Part shown: piece by piece, positions 9,586-20,293 of the stretch | Layout: every line of letters starts with the position of its first letter | Numbering within the stretch: the first letter of the stretch is position 1 | NCBI RefSeq assembly: GCF_014851805.1 | Contig: NZ_JACVAK010000003.1 | Location: forward strand, 147,501 to 211,500 | From: Pseudoxanthomonas sp. PXM02 | Lineage (GTDB): Bacteria; Pseudomonadota; Gammaproteobacteria; Xanthomonadales; Xanthomonadaceae | Length of the DNA: 64,000 nucleotides | Reading direction: 5' to 3' | The notes under the pieces: generated by a model | Seen by the model: the letters and a program-made list of their open reading frames with translations, nothing else | Databases searched by the model: none | Told to the model about the DNA's origin: nothing | Position numbers and translations under genes: made by a program

Positions 9586-10805
9586 GCGTTCAGTCGCTCC
9601 ACGATCAGGTCGATCAGTTCATCGGCAAGCCGCGTCTTGGGGGCGGAAGCGAAACTGCGCTCGCCGTCCTTCCAGTAGGCGGTCATCGCGTTCTGGTCAC
9701 TCTCGAAGCCGCCATCGGCGATGCCGACGCGGTTGGCCACGATCATGTCCAGCCGCTTGGCCTCCAGCTTCTTGCGCGCGTATTCGGCCACGTTGTTGGT
9801 CTCGGCGGCGAAGCCGACCACCAGTTTCAGCGCCTGCGTCTGCGCGGCGACCTCGGCCAGGATGTCGGGGGTGCGCACCAGGTCCAGCGCCAGCGATTCG
9901 CTGGACTTCTTGATCTTGTTGGCGGCGGGCTCCCGCGGGGTGTAGTCCGCCACGGCGGCAGCACCGATATAGATGTCGGCCGGCAGCGAGGCGAACACGG
10001 CATCATGCATCTGCGCGGCGGAACGCACGTCCACGCGGGTCACGCCCGCCGGCGTCGGCAGGTGCACGGGGCCGGCAACCAGGGTGACGGCGGCGCCGCG
10101 CCTGACGGCGCTGGCGGCCACGGCGAAGCCCATCTTGCCGCTGCTGCGGTTGCCCAGATAACGGACAGGGTCCAGATCCTCGTAGGTCGGACCGGCGCTG
10201 ACCACGACCTTCAGGCCGGCAAGATCCTGCGGCACAGCGGCCGTGGACCGGCCTGCCAGCGCGGCGACGATTTCGTCCGGCTCGGCCAATCGACCGGGGC
10301 CGGACTCGCCCTCGGCGAGCGGACCATCGTTCGGACCCACGACCTGCACGTCGCGGCCCCGCAGCGTCGCCAGATTGGCCTGCGTGGCAGGGTGCTGCCA
10401 CATGCGATGGTTCATCGCCGGCGCGATGGTGATCGGCGCCGTGGTGGCCAGGCACAGCGTGGTCACCAGATCGTCGGCCAGGCCGTGCGCCAGTCGCGCC
10501 ATCAGGTCGGCAGTAGCCGGCGCGACGACAACGCGGTCGGCCCAGCGCGCCAGTTCGATATGGCCCATCGCCTGTTCGGCGGCGCTATCCCACAAGGTGG
10601 TGCGCGTGGGCTGACCGGATAGCGCCTGGAAACTTAGCGGGGTCACGAACTGCTGCGCGCCCGCGGTCATGGCGACCTGCACCTGCGCCCCTGCGTCGCG
10701 CAGACGGCGCACCAGTTCCAGCGCCTTGTAGGCGGCAATCCCGCCTCCCACGCACAGCAGCACGCGTTGTCCCGCCAGACCCTGCGTCTTGTCCGATCCA
10801 CTCAC
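9582..10805 (-). CDS. coaBC: Bifunctional phosphopantothenoylcysteine decarboxylase / phosphopantothenate-cysteine ligase
   Basis: CoaBC carries out two successive steps of coenzyme A synthesis. The N-terminal flavoprotein half shows [19 protein letters not shown] and the [17 protein letters not shown] region. The C-terminal ligase half begins near [19 protein letters not shown], with a nucleotide-binding stretch and KIKKSSE towards the end. The length of 407 residues is normal. It is the first gene of the coaBC-dut-phosphomannomutase operon and is divergent from radC; the 96-base gap should hold both promoters. Confidence 0.96.
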   Translation of the reverse strand: MSGSDKTQGLAGQRVLLCVGGGIAAYKALELVRRLRDAGAQVQVAMTAGAQQFVTPLSFQALSGQPTRTTLWDSAAEQAMGHIELARWADRVVVAPATADLMARLAHGLADDLVTTLCLATTAPITIAPAMNHRMWQHPATQANLATLRGRDVQVVGPNDGPLAEGESGPGRLAEPDEIVAALAGRSTAAVPQDLAGLKVVVSAGPTYEDLDPVRYLGNRSSGKMGFAVAASAVRRGAAVTLVAGPVHLPTPAGVTRVDVRSAAQMHDAVFASLPADIYIGAAAVADYTPREPAANKIKKSSESLALDLVRTPDILAEVAAQTQALKLVVGFAAETNNVAEYARKKLEAKRLDMIVANRVGIADGGFESDQNAMTAYWKDGERSFASAPKTRLADELIDLIVERLNA

Positions 10806-10901
10806 GTCGGCTCATTCCTACGTCGAAACAGGCGATTAGCTTACCCGAACGCCCCGTGACGCCCGATGCATGCGGCGGGGGCGCCGGCCGATCCTGTGCC
10901 C

Positions 10902-11576
10902 ATGCACATACGCGACTGGCCTACCGACGAACGCCCCCGCGAAAAGCTCCTGGCCCGCGGACCGGCCAACCTCAGCGATGCGGAGTTGCTGGCCATCTTC
11001 CTGGGTTCCGGCCTGCGCGGGCGTGATGCCGTCGGCACTGCGCGCGAACTGCTCGCCCGGCATGGCCCCCTGCGCGCGTTGCTGGAGCGTCCACCCGCCG
11101 AACTCATCGCGTTGCCCGGTCTGGGGCCGGCACGCGCCAGCGCCCTCGCCGCGGCGCTGGAGCTCGGCACCCGCTTGTTGCATGCCTCGCTCGAACGCGG
11201 CGACTCGATCGGAGATCCCGACGCCGCCGGCCGCTACTTCGCCCAGCGCCTGCGCGGGCGACCCCACGAAGTCTTCGCCGCCCTGTTCCTCGATACCCGC
11301 CATCGCGTGCTCGCGTTCGAAGAACTGTTCCAGGGCTCCGTGGACAGCGCGGAGGTACACCCGCGTGAAGTCGCGCGACGCGCACTGGCAGTGAACGCCA
11401 CCGCGTTGATCGTGGGCCACAACCATCCGTCCGGGTGCAGCGAGCCGTCCGCCGCCGACCGCGCGGTGACCCAGCGCCTGAAACAGGCACTGGCACTGGT
11501 GGACGTGCGCCTGCTGGACCACTTCGTCATCGGGGATGGGCCGCCGCAGTCGATGGCCGCGCGCGGCTGGGTGTGA
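10902..11576 (+). CDS. radC: RadC family JAB/MPN domain protein
   Basis: This 224-residue protein has an N-terminal helix-hairpin-helix-like part (LPGLGPARAS near residues 71-80) and a C-terminal JAB1/MPN metalloprotease-like domain with the HNHPSG motif at 173-178. RadC was once thought to be a recombination factor; its biochemical role remains unsettled. I chose ATG 10902 (MHIRDWPTDERPREK), the conserved N terminus of the family, over an in-frame ATG at 10866. It is divergent from coaBC and precedes argS. Confidence 0.92.
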   Translation: MHIRDWPTDERPREKLLARGPANLSDAELLAIFLGSGLRGRDAVGTARELLARHGPLRALLERPPAELIALPGLGPARASALAAALELGTRLLHASLERGDSIGDPDAAGRYFAQRLRGRPHEVFAALFLDTRHRVLAFEELFQGSVDSAEVHPREVARRALAVNATALIVGHNHPSGCSEPSAADRAVTQRLKQALALVDVRLLDHFVIGDGPPQSMAARGWV

Positions 11577-11663
11577 TGCGGCGCCTCGCTGAACCGCGCC
11601 GATCCCACGCAGGGGCCGGGAAAACTTAGAATAGGCGGTTCCCACGCAATACGACGGTCTTCC

Positions 11664-13352
11664 GTGAAAGCTTCCCTCCGCGCCTTGATCGCACAGGGCA
11701 TCGACGCCCTGCGCTCTGCCGGCACCCTGCCGGCCGACGCCACCACGCCCGATTTCGTGGTCGAGCGCCCCAAGACCCGCGAACACGGCGACTTCGCCAC
11801 CAATGCCGCGATGCTGCTGGCCAAGGCGGCGCGCAGCAATCCGCGCGCCATCGCCACCGCGCTGGTGGACGCCCTGCCGGCCAGCGATGACGTCGCCAAG
11901 GTCGAGATCGCGGGCCCCGGCTTCATCAACTTCCACCTCAGCCCCGGCGCCTACCAGCGCGAAGTGGCCGCGGCGCTGGCGCAGGGCGCCGCCTACGGTC
12001 GCAACGACAGCGGCAAGGGTCGCACCGTAGGCGTGGAATACGTATCGGCCAACCCGACCGGCCCGCTGCACGTCGGCCATGGCCGCGCCGGCGCCATCGG
12101 CGACTGCATCGCCCGCGTGCTGGCCGCCAACGGCTGGAATGCGAAGCGCGAGTTCTACTACAACGACGCCGGCGTGCAGATCGACAACCTGGCCAAGTCC
12201 ACCCAGGCGCGCGCGCTGGGCAAGTCGCCGGACAGCGAAGGCTGGCCGGAAGACGGCTACCGCGGCGACTACATCGCCGATGTGGCGCAGGCCTACCTCA
12301 ACGGCGACGCGGTCGAGGTCGAAGGCCACGTGGTCACCGGAGAAAAGGATCCGCAGGATCTCGATGCCATCCGTCGCTTCGCCGTGGCCTACCTGCGCCG
12401 CGAGCAGAACCTGGACCTGGCCGCGTTCGGCGTGTCGTTCGACCGCTACTTCCTGGAAAGCTCGCTCTACGCCGACCAGAAAGTGGAGGAGACCGTGCGC
12501 AAGCTGGTCGCCTCCGGCCACACGTACGAGGAAGGCGGCGCGCTGTGGCTGAAGTCCACCGACTTCGGAGACGACAAGGACCGCGTGATGCGCAAGTCCG
12601 ACGGCAGCTACACCTACTTCGTGCCGGATGTGGCCTACCACCTGTCGAAGTGGCAGCGCGGCTACGAACGCGCGATCACCGAGCTCGGCGCCGACCACCA
12701 CGGCTCGCTGGCGCGCGTGAAGGCCGGCCTGCAGGCGCTGGGCGAAGGCATCCCGCAGGGCTACCCCGAATACGTGCTGCACCAGATGGTCACCGTGATG
12801 CGCGGTGGCGAAGAAGTGAAGCTGTCCAAGCGGGCCGGCAGCTACTTCACCCTGCGCGACCTGATCGAGGAAACCAGCGCCGACGCGACGCGCTGGTTCC
12901 TGATCGCGCGCAAGCCGGATTCGCAGCTGACGTTCGACATCGACCTAGCCCGCCAGCAGAGCAACGACAACCCGGTGTTCTACGTGCAGTACGCACATGC
13001 CCGCGTGTGCAGCCTGCTGCGCCAGTCCGGCGAGAAGGGCTACGCCTACGACCAGGCCAACGGTCTGGCGAACCTGGCGCGCCTGGACGACGACACTTCG
13101 CTGCAGCTGATGGTGGAACTGTCGCGCTATCCGGAAGTGGTGGAAGCCGCCGGCGAATCGCTGGAGCCGCACGTCGTGGCGCAATACCTGCGCGAGTTGG
13201 CCTATGCTTTCCACACGTGGTACGCCGGCACGCCGGTGCTGATCGACGACGCGGCCGCGCGTGATGCGCGGCTGGCGCTGGCCCTGGCGGTACGCCAGGC
13301 GCTGGCCAATGGACTGGACCTGTTGGGCGTCAGTGCGCCCGAGAAGATGTGA
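11664..13352 (+). CDS. argS: Arginyl-tRNA synthetase
   Basis: This class I synthetase charges tRNA-Arg. The 562-residue sequence has the N-terminal additional domain, the HIGH-type motif HVGH at 136-139, a KMSKS-like KLSKRAG, and the all-helical DALR anticodon-binding domain at the C terminus. A possible -10 TAGAAT lies at 11627-11632 with no good -35. The SPOR-domain gene follows 14 bases after its stop, so they are probably co-transcribed. Confidence 0.97.
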   Translation: MKASLRALIAQGIDALRSAGTLPADATTPDFVVERPKTREHGDFATNAAMLLAKAARSNPRAIATALVDALPASDDVAKVEIAGPGFINFHLSPGAYQREVAAALAQGAAYGRNDSGKGRTVGVEYVSANPTGPLHVGHGRAGAIGDCIARVLAANGWNAKREFYYNDAGVQIDNLAKSTQARALGKSPDSEGWPEDGYRGDYIADVAQAYLNGDAVEVEGHVVTGEKDPQDLDAIRRFAVAYLRREQNLDLAAFGVSFDRYFLESSLYADQKVEETVRKLVASGHTYEEGGALWLKSTDFGDDKDRVMRKSDGSYTYFVPDVAYHLSKWQRGYERAITELGADHHGSLARVKAGLQALGEGIPQGYPEYVLHQMVTVMRGGEEVKLSKRAGSYFTLRDLIEETSADATRWFLIARKPDSQLTFDIDLARQQSNDNPVFYVQYAHARVCSLLRQSGEKGYAYDQANGLANLARLDDDTSLQLMVELSRYPEVVEAAGESLEPHVVAQYLRELAYAFHTWYAGTPVLIDDAAARDARLALALAVRQALANGLDLLGVSAPEKM

Positions 13353-13366
13353 GCGGAGAGCAGTAG

Positions 13367-14152
13367 ATGGCAGCAAGGCGCGGCAAGAACCAGGCCACCC
13401 GCAATTCGAGTCACGCCACGCCCCCGTGGGTCTGGCTGGTCCTCGGCCTGCTGATCGGCCTGGCGGTGTATTTCATCGTGCCCGGTCTCGGCAAGAAGGA
13501 CGGCGACGGCTTCTTCCGTCCGCAGCCCAACCCGGATGCGCAGCCGGCGCCGATCGACAGCGCCGACGTCGAGGCCGTGGTGCCCGACACACCGGCTGAA
13601 GCGCCCAGTGCGACCGCTGCGGACGGGACCACGCCGAAGGAGACCCAGTACGACTTCTACACCCTGCTTCCCGGCAAGGAAGTGCAGATGTCCGATGCCG
13701 AACTCGCCGCCAGCGCGCGCGAGGAGGAAGCCCGAAAGGCACGCGCCGCGCTGAACGGACAGTCGCCGATCGCCGCCACCACGCCTGCCGCGTCCGACAC
13801 GGCGGCACAGCCTGCGCCCATCGACGAAACCCCTGCCGCGCGTACGCCGGAAGCACCGCGTGCCGCCGACACCCCGCCCGCGCCGAAGCCCGCCACCACG
13901 GTCGCCAGCGCCGACACCGGCGCGCGCTACATCCTGCAGGCGGGCGCGTTCGGCGCCTCCGGCGATGCGGAGGCCACGAAGGCCAAGATCGCCATGCTCG
14001 GCCTGAGCGCCCGTGTGGAGTCTGCACAGATCAACGGCAAGACCGTGTACCGCGTGCGCATGGGACCGTACGGCACGGCCAGCGAGCTGGCCGAGGCAAA
14101 GCAGAAGCTCGCCAGCAGTGGCTTGCCGGCGATGGCGGTGAAAGCACAGTGA
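13367..14152 (+). CDS. SPOR domain protein (FtsN-like)
   Basis: The 261-residue protein is built like FtsN: a short basic cytoplasmic start, one transmembrane segment around residues 24-42, a long Pro/Ala-rich periplasmic linker, and a C-terminal SPOR domain from about residue 185 (YILQAGAFGASGDAEATK). SPOR domains bind peptidoglycan stripped of stem peptides at division sites. It follows argS closely and its stop overlaps the GTG start of the next gene. Whether it is the essential FtsN or an accessory SPOR protein is not decidable here. Confidence 0.87.
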   Translation: MAARRGKNQATRNSSHATPPWVWLVLGLLIGLAVYFIVPGLGKKDGDGFFRPQPNPDAQPAPIDSADVEAVVPDTPAEAPSATAADGTTPKETQYDFYTLLPGKEVQMSDAELAASAREEEARKARAALNGQSPIAATTPAASDTAAQPAPIDETPAARTPEAPRAADTPPAPKPATTVASADTGARYILQAGAFGASGDAEATKAKIAMLGLSARVESAQINGKTVYRVRMGPYGTASELAEAKQKLASSGLPAMAVKAQ

Positions 14153-14574
14153 GCCGCACTCCGCAGCCGACGCTGCAGCGCCTGCTGCTGGCGACCGCAG
14201 TCGCCATGGTTGCGCTGCTGGCGGCGTCGTGGCTGGTCGGGCGCCTGCTGCCCGCGAGCTGGCAGGACGTGCTGCAGACGCGCTGGGGCTATCTGGCCCC
14301 CGTCAGCTACGGAGTGACGGCCGTCTGCATGGGACTGGGCGGCGCGCTGGCGGGCCCCCGTTTCCTGATCGTGGCCGTGGGCCTGACGCTGGCGATGTGG
14401 ATCGCCACGGTATCGGTCCTGGCCGGTATTGCGGGCGCGGCATCGGACAACACCTATTCCGTCAGCTTCCTGTTGCGCACCAATGCCCTGAGCGCGGTGT
14501 TGTCGCTGGCCGCCGCCGCGCTGGGCACGTGGCTGGGCACGCTGTGGTACCGGCGACGCACGACGCGTCACTGA
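14149..14574 (+). CDS. Small integral membrane protein
   Basis: This 141-residue protein has four hydrophobic segments (about 12-32, 48-68, 72-95 and 112-132) and short charged ends. It starts with GTG, overlapping the SPOR gene's stop in the sequence GTGA, which supports coupled translation. I do not recognise a family. Membership of the argS-SPOR operon hints at the envelope but gives no function. Confidence 0.72.
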   Translation: MSRTPQPTLQRLLLATAVAMVALLAASWLVGRLLPASWQDVLQTRWGYLAPVSYGVTAVCMGLGGALAGPRFLIVAVGLTLAMWIATVSVLAGIAGAASDNTYSVSFLLRTNALSAVLSLAAAALGTWLGTLWYRRRTTRH

Positions 14575-14608
14575 CCGCGCCCCGCCTTCCCTTCCCCAAG
14601 GAATCCCC

Positions 14609-15364
14609 ATGACCCGCACCGCCCTCATCACCGGCGCCACCTCCGGCTTCGGCGCCGCTGCCGTCCGTCGCTTTGCCGCCGCAGGCTGGCGCGTGATCGC
14701 CACCGGACGCCGCGCCGACCGCCTGCAGGCGCTGGTGGACGAGGTCGGTGCGGACAAGGTGCACGCCGCCGCCTTCGACATCCGCGATGAAGCAGCGATG
14801 GACGCCGCGCTCGCCGCGTTGCCGGAAGGCTTCCGCGACGTCGATCTGCTGGTCAACAACGCCGGCCTGGCGCAGGGCACACTGCCCGCGCAGAGCGCGC
14901 TGCTGTCGGACTGGCGCACGATGATCGACACCAACATCACTGCGCTCGTCACGCTGACCCACCGCCTGCTGCCGGCGCTCGTCGCCCGCAAGGGCGCGAT
15001 CATCAACATCAGCTCGGTCGCCGGCGTGTATCCGTATCCCGGCGGCAATGCCTACGGCGGCAGCAAAGCCTTCGTCAGCCAGTTCTCGCTGGGTCTGCGC
15101 AGCGACCTGCACGGCACTGGCGTGCGTGTCACGACGATCGAACCGGGCATGGCCGAAACCGAATTCACCCTGGTGCGCACGCACGGCGACCAGGTCGCGT
15201 CCGACAAGCTGTACACCGGCGCGAATCCGATGACCGCCGAGGACATCGCCGACTCGATCTTCTACGTCGCCACGCTGCCGCCGCACCTCAACATCAACCG
15301 GCTGGAAATCATGCCGGTGACGCAGTCGTTCGCCGGCTTCCAGGTCGCGCGCGCGCCAGCCTGA
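14609..15364 (+). CDS. Short-chain dehydrogenase/reductase (YdfG-like)
   Basis: This 251-residue NAD(P)-dependent oxidoreductase shows the Rossmann motif TGATSGFG, NNAG, and the catalytic Ser-Tyr-Lys set (ISSVAGVYPYPGGNAYGGSK). The overall sequence resembles YdfG, an NADP-dependent 3-hydroxy acid/serine dehydrogenase. A ribosome-binding site AAGGAA precedes the ATG. The closely similar C-terminal part (MTAEDIADSIFYVATLPPHLN) supports this subgroup. The natural substrate is not evident. Confidence 0.87.
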   Translation: MTRTALITGATSGFGAAAVRRFAAAGWRVIATGRRADRLQALVDEVGADKVHAAAFDIRDEAAMDAALAALPEGFRDVDLLVNNAGLAQGTLPAQSALLSDWRTMIDTNITALVTLTHRLLPALVARKGAIINISSVAGVYPYPGGNAYGGSKAFVSQFSLGLRSDLHGTGVRVTTIEPGMAETEFTLVRTHGDQVASDKLYTGANPMTAEDIADSIFYVATLPPHLNINRLEIMPVTQSFAGFQVARAPA

Positions 15365-15370
15365 GCCCGC

Positions 15371-16018
15371 TTACTTGCAAGGCAGCAGCTTCGCCGCCAG
15401 TCGGCCACCGCGGGTCAGCGCGGTCTTGACGGTCGTGTCGCCGGCCTTGATCTCCACGTCCTTGATCATCTCGTCGTTGCGCGCCACGGTGTAGTCCTGC
15501 CGCTGGTAGTGGTTGACCGCGCCATATCCCGTATTGCTCGTGCCCGCATAGACATCGCGCGACATCGCCTGGTTGAAGGCGAACTGCATGAAAAGGTAGT
15601 AGCGCCCCGGCTGCATATCGGTGAACCGGAAGTTGCCCTTCGCATCGGTTTCCGTGTCGACCCGCGTGGCGTACGCATCGTCGGACATCGTGACCACGCG
15701 GTCCCGTTGCTCTTTTTTGCGGAGCCTGACCCACTCGTCGAGATACGGCGTCGCCGGAAACAGCATCACCTGCGTGTTGTCGGCCAGATAGACGTAGCCG
15801 TCGTGGTACGAGCATGCGACGCCCGTGATGCTGGCATCGCCCTTGTCCAGCGCCGCCACCGCCTGCGCCTTGTCGAAGGCGACCTGCGGCTGCACTTCCT
15901 GCACCTGCGGCCGCGTGTCCACCTTGGGAGAAGTCCGGAGTTGGGCTACGGCCGGAAACGCCGCCACCGCAAGACCCACGACACTCCACCACCCCACGCG
16001 CTTGATCGTTCTGCTCAT
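15371..16018 (-). CDS. Exported protein with a carboxypeptidase-regulatory-like beta domain
   Basis: This 215-residue protein has a signal peptide (WWSVVGLAVAAFPAVAQ) and, around residues 130-160, a pattern of the carboxypeptidase-regulatory/transthyretin-like fold (TDAKGNFRFTDMQPGRYYL). A single Cys sits in ITGVACSYHDG and another at the C terminus. The ATG at 16018 has a ribosome-binding site (GGGAG) and directly precedes the signal peptide. It is convergent with the dehydrogenase gene. The function is unknown; the location is probably periplasm or outer surface. Confidence 0.8.
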   Translation of the reverse strand: MSRTIKRVGWWSVVGLAVAAFPAVAQLRTSPKVDTRPQVQEVQPQVAFDKAQAVAALDKGDASITGVACSYHDGYVYLADNTQVMLFPATPYLDEWVRLRKKEQRDRVVTMSDDAYATRVDTETDAKGNFRFTDMQPGRYYLFMQFAFNQAMSRDVYAGTSNTGYGAVNHYQRQDYTVARNDEMIKDVEIKAGDTTVKTALTRGGRLAAKLLPCK

Positions 16019-16130
16019 CCCTGGCTCCCTCATTGCTTCATGCATGTAGTCGTGCCCGCCCTCGCCTGGAGGACGGTGGCACGATGCCTGTCTACCATCG
16101 GCGTTGATGCCGTGGCAAGCCAACGAAGCA

Positions 16131-16159
16131 TGCACCGGGGGCCGTCAACGCCCGGTGCA
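16131..16159 (-). terminator. Weak terminator candidate after speA
   Basis: A 9-bp stem (TGCACCGGG at 16131-16139 with CCCGGTGCA at 16151-16159) lies just beyond the speA stop. On the minus strand it is followed by TGCTTCGTTG, which is only partly T-rich, so termination is uncertain. Confidence 0.35.
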
Positions 16160-16164
16160 GGAGC

Positions 16165-18054
16165 TCAACCCAACGGCTCGTCCGACAGGTAAGTGTAGCC
16201 CGTGAGCCCGGCTTCCAACGCTTCGGCCAAGTGCCTGGACTCATCTGCAGGCAGGCCGGCTTCATCCACGCGCTGGCGGTACACCGCACGCAGGTCGTCC
16301 AGCCTGTAGCCCACATAGTCGAGCATCACGTCGGTGGTGTCGCCGCGGCGCTGCTGGGTGAGCAGATAGCCGGTGCCCGCATCGGCGCTGACTTCCACCG
16401 CGTCGGTATCGCCGAACAGATTGTGGATGTCGCCGAGAATTTCCTGGTACGCGCCGACCAGGAAGATGCCGAGGCGATAGCTCTCGCCGGGCCTCATCGC
16501 ATGCAGCGGCAACGACGAGTCCAGGCCCTCGTTATCGACGTAAGTCTTCACCATGCCATCGGAATCGCAGGTCATGTCGGCGATGATGCCGCGGCGCGCC
16601 GGCGCTTCGTCCAGGCGCTCGATCGGCACGATCGGGAATACCTGGTCGATCGCCCACACGTCAGGGATCGATTCGAACACGCTGAAGTTGACGAAGTACT
16701 TGTCGACCAGGCGCTCGTTGAGCTCGTCCAGCAGGTCGCGGTGGCTGCGCTCGTCGCTGCTCAGGCGTGCGCGCACCGCATGCGCGATGGCGTAGAACAG
16801 GTCGTCGATGCGCGCGCGGTGCACCAGGTCGATCTGGCCCAGCGCGTACAGCGACAGGCCCTCGCTGTGGTGGTGCTGCGCCTCGTGGAACAGCTCGACC
16901 GCCGGACGCGTGTCGAGTTCGCCATGGATCTCGCGCAGATGGCGGATCACCGCCGGTTCGTCGTCGTGCGCGGGCGGCACGCGGCCTTCCGGCGCCTGTT
17001 CGACTTCCGACACGTTGACCACCAGCACGGCGTGGTGCGCGGTCATCGCGCGACCGCATTCGGTGACGATGCGCGGCGGCGTCAGGCCATGCTGCTCGCA
17101 CGCCTCGGCCAGCGGCTGCACGATGTTGCTGGCGTACTGGCCGATGCCGTAATTGATCGAGCAGTAGCTGCGCGAACGCGTGCCTTCGTAGTCGATGCCC
17201 AAACCGCCGCCGACATCGACATGGCTGATGGTCGCGCCGAGCTTGGACAGTTCGACAAAGTAACGCGTCGCCTCGCGCATGCCGTTGGCAATGTCGCGCA
17301 CGTTGCTGATCTGCGATCCCATGTGGAAATGCAGCAGGCCGAGCGTGTCCTGCAGACCCGCTTCGCGTAGCTGCTTCCACAGGTCGAGCACCTGGCGCGG
17401 GGAGAGGCCGAACTTGGCCTTGTCGCCGCCGCTGTTCTGCCACTTGCCGGCGCCCAGCGTGGCCAGGCGCATACGCACGCCGAGACCAGGCTTCACACCC
17501 AGCGCGCGGGATTCCTCGATCACCAGCGCCAGCTCGGAGGGCTTCTCGATGACGATGAAGGTCTGCAGGCCCAGCTTGCGGCCGATCAGCGCCAGGCGGA
17601 TGTACTCGCGGTCCTTGTAGCCGTTGCAGACGATCAGGCCACCCGGACGCGATAGCGCCAGCACGGCCATCAGCTCGGGCTTGCTGCCGGCTTCCAGGCC
17701 GAAGCCCTCGCCCGCGTGCGACGCCAGCGTGCCGGCGACACCGCGATGCTGGTTGACCTTGATCGGATACACCGCCGTGTAGCCGCCCTTGTACTCCCAG
17801 TCGGCCTGCGCCTGCGCGAACGCGGCCTGCAGCTTGCCCAGGCGGTCGCCAAGGATGTCGGGGAAACGCACCAGCAGCGGCAGCTGCGCACCCTGCGCGC
17901 GCGCGGCGTCGACCACCTCGGGCAGCGGAATCACCGGACCCTGCGCGCCCTTGGGCGAGACCACGATGCGGCCGGCGGCGTCCACGTCGAAATAACCTTC
18001 GGCCCAGTGCGGGACGGAGTAGGTCTTGCGGGCGTGGTCGGTGGACCAGGACAT
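16165..18054 (-). CDS. speA: Biosynthetic arginine decarboxylase
   Basis: SpeA converts arginine to agmatine, the first step of the arginine route to putrescine. The 629-residue length fits this PLP enzyme family. The PLP lysine is Lys99 in YPIKVNQHR; DVGGGLGIDYEG and the catalytic-site MTCDSDG near the C-terminal third are also present. ATG 18054 (MSWSTDHARKTY) is the family-like start. It is divergent from speE, with 130 bases between the two start codons, so the two polyamine genes share a regulatory region. Confidence 0.96.
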   Translation of the reverse strand: MSWSTDHARKTYSVPHWAEGYFDVDAAGRIVVSPKGAQGPVIPLPEVVDAARAQGAQLPLLVRFPDILGDRLGKLQAAFAQAQADWEYKGGYTAVYPIKVNQHRGVAGTLASHAGEGFGLEAGSKPELMAVLALSRPGGLIVCNGYKDREYIRLALIGRKLGLQTFIVIEKPSELALVIEESRALGVKPGLGVRMRLATLGAGKWQNSGGDKAKFGLSPRQVLDLWKQLREAGLQDTLGLLHFHMGSQISNVRDIANGMREATRYFVELSKLGATISHVDVGGGLGIDYEGTRSRSYCSINYGIGQYASNIVQPLAEACEQHGLTPPRIVTECGRAMTAHHAVLVVNVSEVEQAPEGRVPPAHDDEPAVIRHLREIHGELDTRPAVELFHEAQHHHSEGLSLYALGQIDLVHRARIDDLFYAIAHAVRARLSSDERSHRDLLDELNERLVDKYFVNFSVFESIPDVWAIDQVFPIVPIERLDEAPARRGIIADMTCDSDGMVKTYVDNEGLDSSLPLHAMRPGESYRLGIFLVGAYQEILGDIHNLFGDTDAVEVSADAGTGYLLTQQRRGDTTDVMLDYVGYRLDDLRAVYRQRVDEAGLPADESRHLAEALEAGLTGYTYLSDEPLG

Positions 18055-18184
18055 GGCGGTTTTCCAGTGGGGTGGCGAACGGAGGCGCATTCTACAGGCT
18101 GCGGTCACATGGGTCCGTTACAATGCGCCCCCGCAGCGGCAGGCCCCCATCGTCGTTGCCATTCCCTTCACGCAGGACAGCCCC
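18055..18184. promoter_or_regulatory. Shared speA/speE promoter region
   Basis: A -10-like TACAAT at 18119-18124 reads towards speE, and TAGAAT (complement of 18089-18094) reads towards speA. Neither has a convincing -35 at the right distance, so activator dependence or a weak core promoter is possible. No dyad stands out. Confidence 0.35.
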
Positions 18185-19042
18185 ATGACCGCCAACGACA
18201 CCTGGTTCATCGAACACTTCTCGCACACCGGCTCGGCCATCGGTTTCCGCACCACCGGCAAGCTGGACGAGGTGCAGTCGCCGTTCCAGAAGATCGAGAT
18301 CTACGACAGCACCGACTGGGGCAAGTTGATGGTGATCGATGGCGCGATGATGCTGACCACGCGCGACAACTTCTTCTACCACGAGATGATCAGCCATCCG
18401 GTGCTGTTCACCCACGCCGCACCGAAGCGCGTGGTGATCATCGGTGGCGGCGACTGCGGCACGCTGCGCGAAGTGCTGAAGCATCCGGGCGTGGAGAAGG
18501 CCACGCAGTGCGATATCGATGAGCAGGTCACCCGCATGGCGGAGAAGTATTTCCCCGAGCTGTGCGAGTCGAACAGCGATCCGCGCGCTGAGCTGCTGTT
18601 CGACGACGGCGTGGCCTACATGGCGAACTGCGAACCCGGTAGCGTCGATGTCGTCATCGTCGACTCGACCGATCCGGTCGGCCCGGCCGAAGGCCTGTTC
18701 AACAAGGCGTTCTTCGAGAGCTGCTTCCGCGCGCTGAAGCCGGACGGCCTGCTGGTGCAGCAGTCCGAATCGCCGCTGGCGTTGCTGGACCTGATCAACG
18801 ACATGCGCGCCGAAATGGGCAAGGCCGGCTTCCAGTCGTTCAAGACGCTGCCGTTCCCACAGCCGTGCTACCCGACCGGCTGGTGGAGCGTGACCATCGC
18901 CAGCAAGGCGGCGGGCGCCGACTTCGCGTTCCGCCAGGCGGATGCCGAGGCCAAGCCGTTCGACACGCTGTACTACACCGCGCATCTCCACACGGGCGTG
19001 CTGGTGGCGCCGCCGTTCGTGGCGAAGGCACTGGGCGAATAA
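18185..19042 (+). CDS. speE: Spermidine synthase
   Basis: SpeE transfers an aminopropyl group from decarboxylated S-adenosylmethionine to putrescine. The 285-residue product shows the family landmarks DGAMMLTTRDNFFYHEM, the nucleotide-binding GGGDCGTLRE, DIDEQV and DSTDPVGPAEGLF. ATG 18185 gives the standard N terminus (MTANDTWFIEHF). With divergent speA it supplies two polyamine steps; agmatine-processing and SAM decarboxylase genes are not in view. A strong hairpin terminator follows. Confidence 0.96.
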   Translation: MTANDTWFIEHFSHTGSAIGFRTTGKLDEVQSPFQKIEIYDSTDWGKLMVIDGAMMLTTRDNFFYHEMISHPVLFTHAAPKRVVIIGGGDCGTLREVLKHPGVEKATQCDIDEQVTRMAEKYFPELCESNSDPRAELLFDDGVAYMANCEPGSVDVVIVDSTDPVGPAEGLFNKAFFESCFRALKPDGLLVQQSESPLALLDLINDMRAEMGKAGFQSFKTLPFPQPCYPTGWWSVTIASKAAGADFAFRQADAEAKPFDTLYYTAHLHTGVLVAPPFVAKALGE

Positions 19043-19065
19043 GTCGCGCGCGTGATGCAAACAGA

Positions 19066-19092
19066 AAGGCCCCGCTCTGCGGGGCCTTCTTC
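19066..19092. terminator. Rho-independent terminator after speE
   Basis: A 10-bp perfect stem (AAGGCCCCGC, GCGGGGCCTT) closes a TCT loop and leads into TTCTTC. It lies between convergent genes and could act in both directions. Confidence 0.82.
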
Positions 19093-19123
19093 TTTCCGGA
19101 TTGCACTGACTCAAAGGACGTCG

Positions 19124-19486
19124 CTACGGGGCAAAGTCCTTCCACGCCGGGATCTGCTTATTCCGCGCCTGCCAACGCAACACGGCCGCCATGAGCAGAC
19201 CGAACAGCGCGCCTGCCAGCAACGCGAGCACGGCAGCGGCGGCCATGGACATGCCCGTGCGGCCCCACATCAGCAACCACATCAGCAGCCCCCAGAAAAC
19301 GCCGAAGAAGCCGCCCATCAACAAGGCGATCGAGAAGAAACCTGCCATGAGCGGCGGCGGGACCTTCAGTCCCATTTTCCAGAACAGGCGATACAACGGC
19401 GGGGCGGCCGTGCTGGGACGAACGCCTTTTGACGCGATGAAGGCCAGCGCCTGCCGCAAGCGCGCATCGAAAGCAGGGTCAGCCAT
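19124..19486 (-). CDS. Small membrane protein, DUF6404-like
   Basis: This 120-residue protein has a soluble N-terminal part (ALAFIASKGVRPSTAAPPLYRLFWKMG), two Gly-rich transmembrane segments between about residues 47 and 103, and a short basic tail. The arrangement of a helical start, PPLYRLFWK, a PPP turn and two membrane helices resembles the family I know as DUF6404; I could not confirm that. It starts 6 bases after the P-II gene's stop and is probably in that operon. Confidence 0.72.
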   Translation of the reverse strand: MADPAFDARLRQALAFIASKGVRPSTAAPPLYRLFWKMGLKVPPPLMAGFFSIALLMGGFFGVFWGLLMWLLMWGRTGMSMAAAAVLALLAGALFGLLMAAVLRWQARNKQIPAWKDFAP

Positions 19487-19492
19487 GGGGCG

Positions 19493-20283
<791 letters not shown>

Positions 20284-20293
20284 CCCCGCCGCC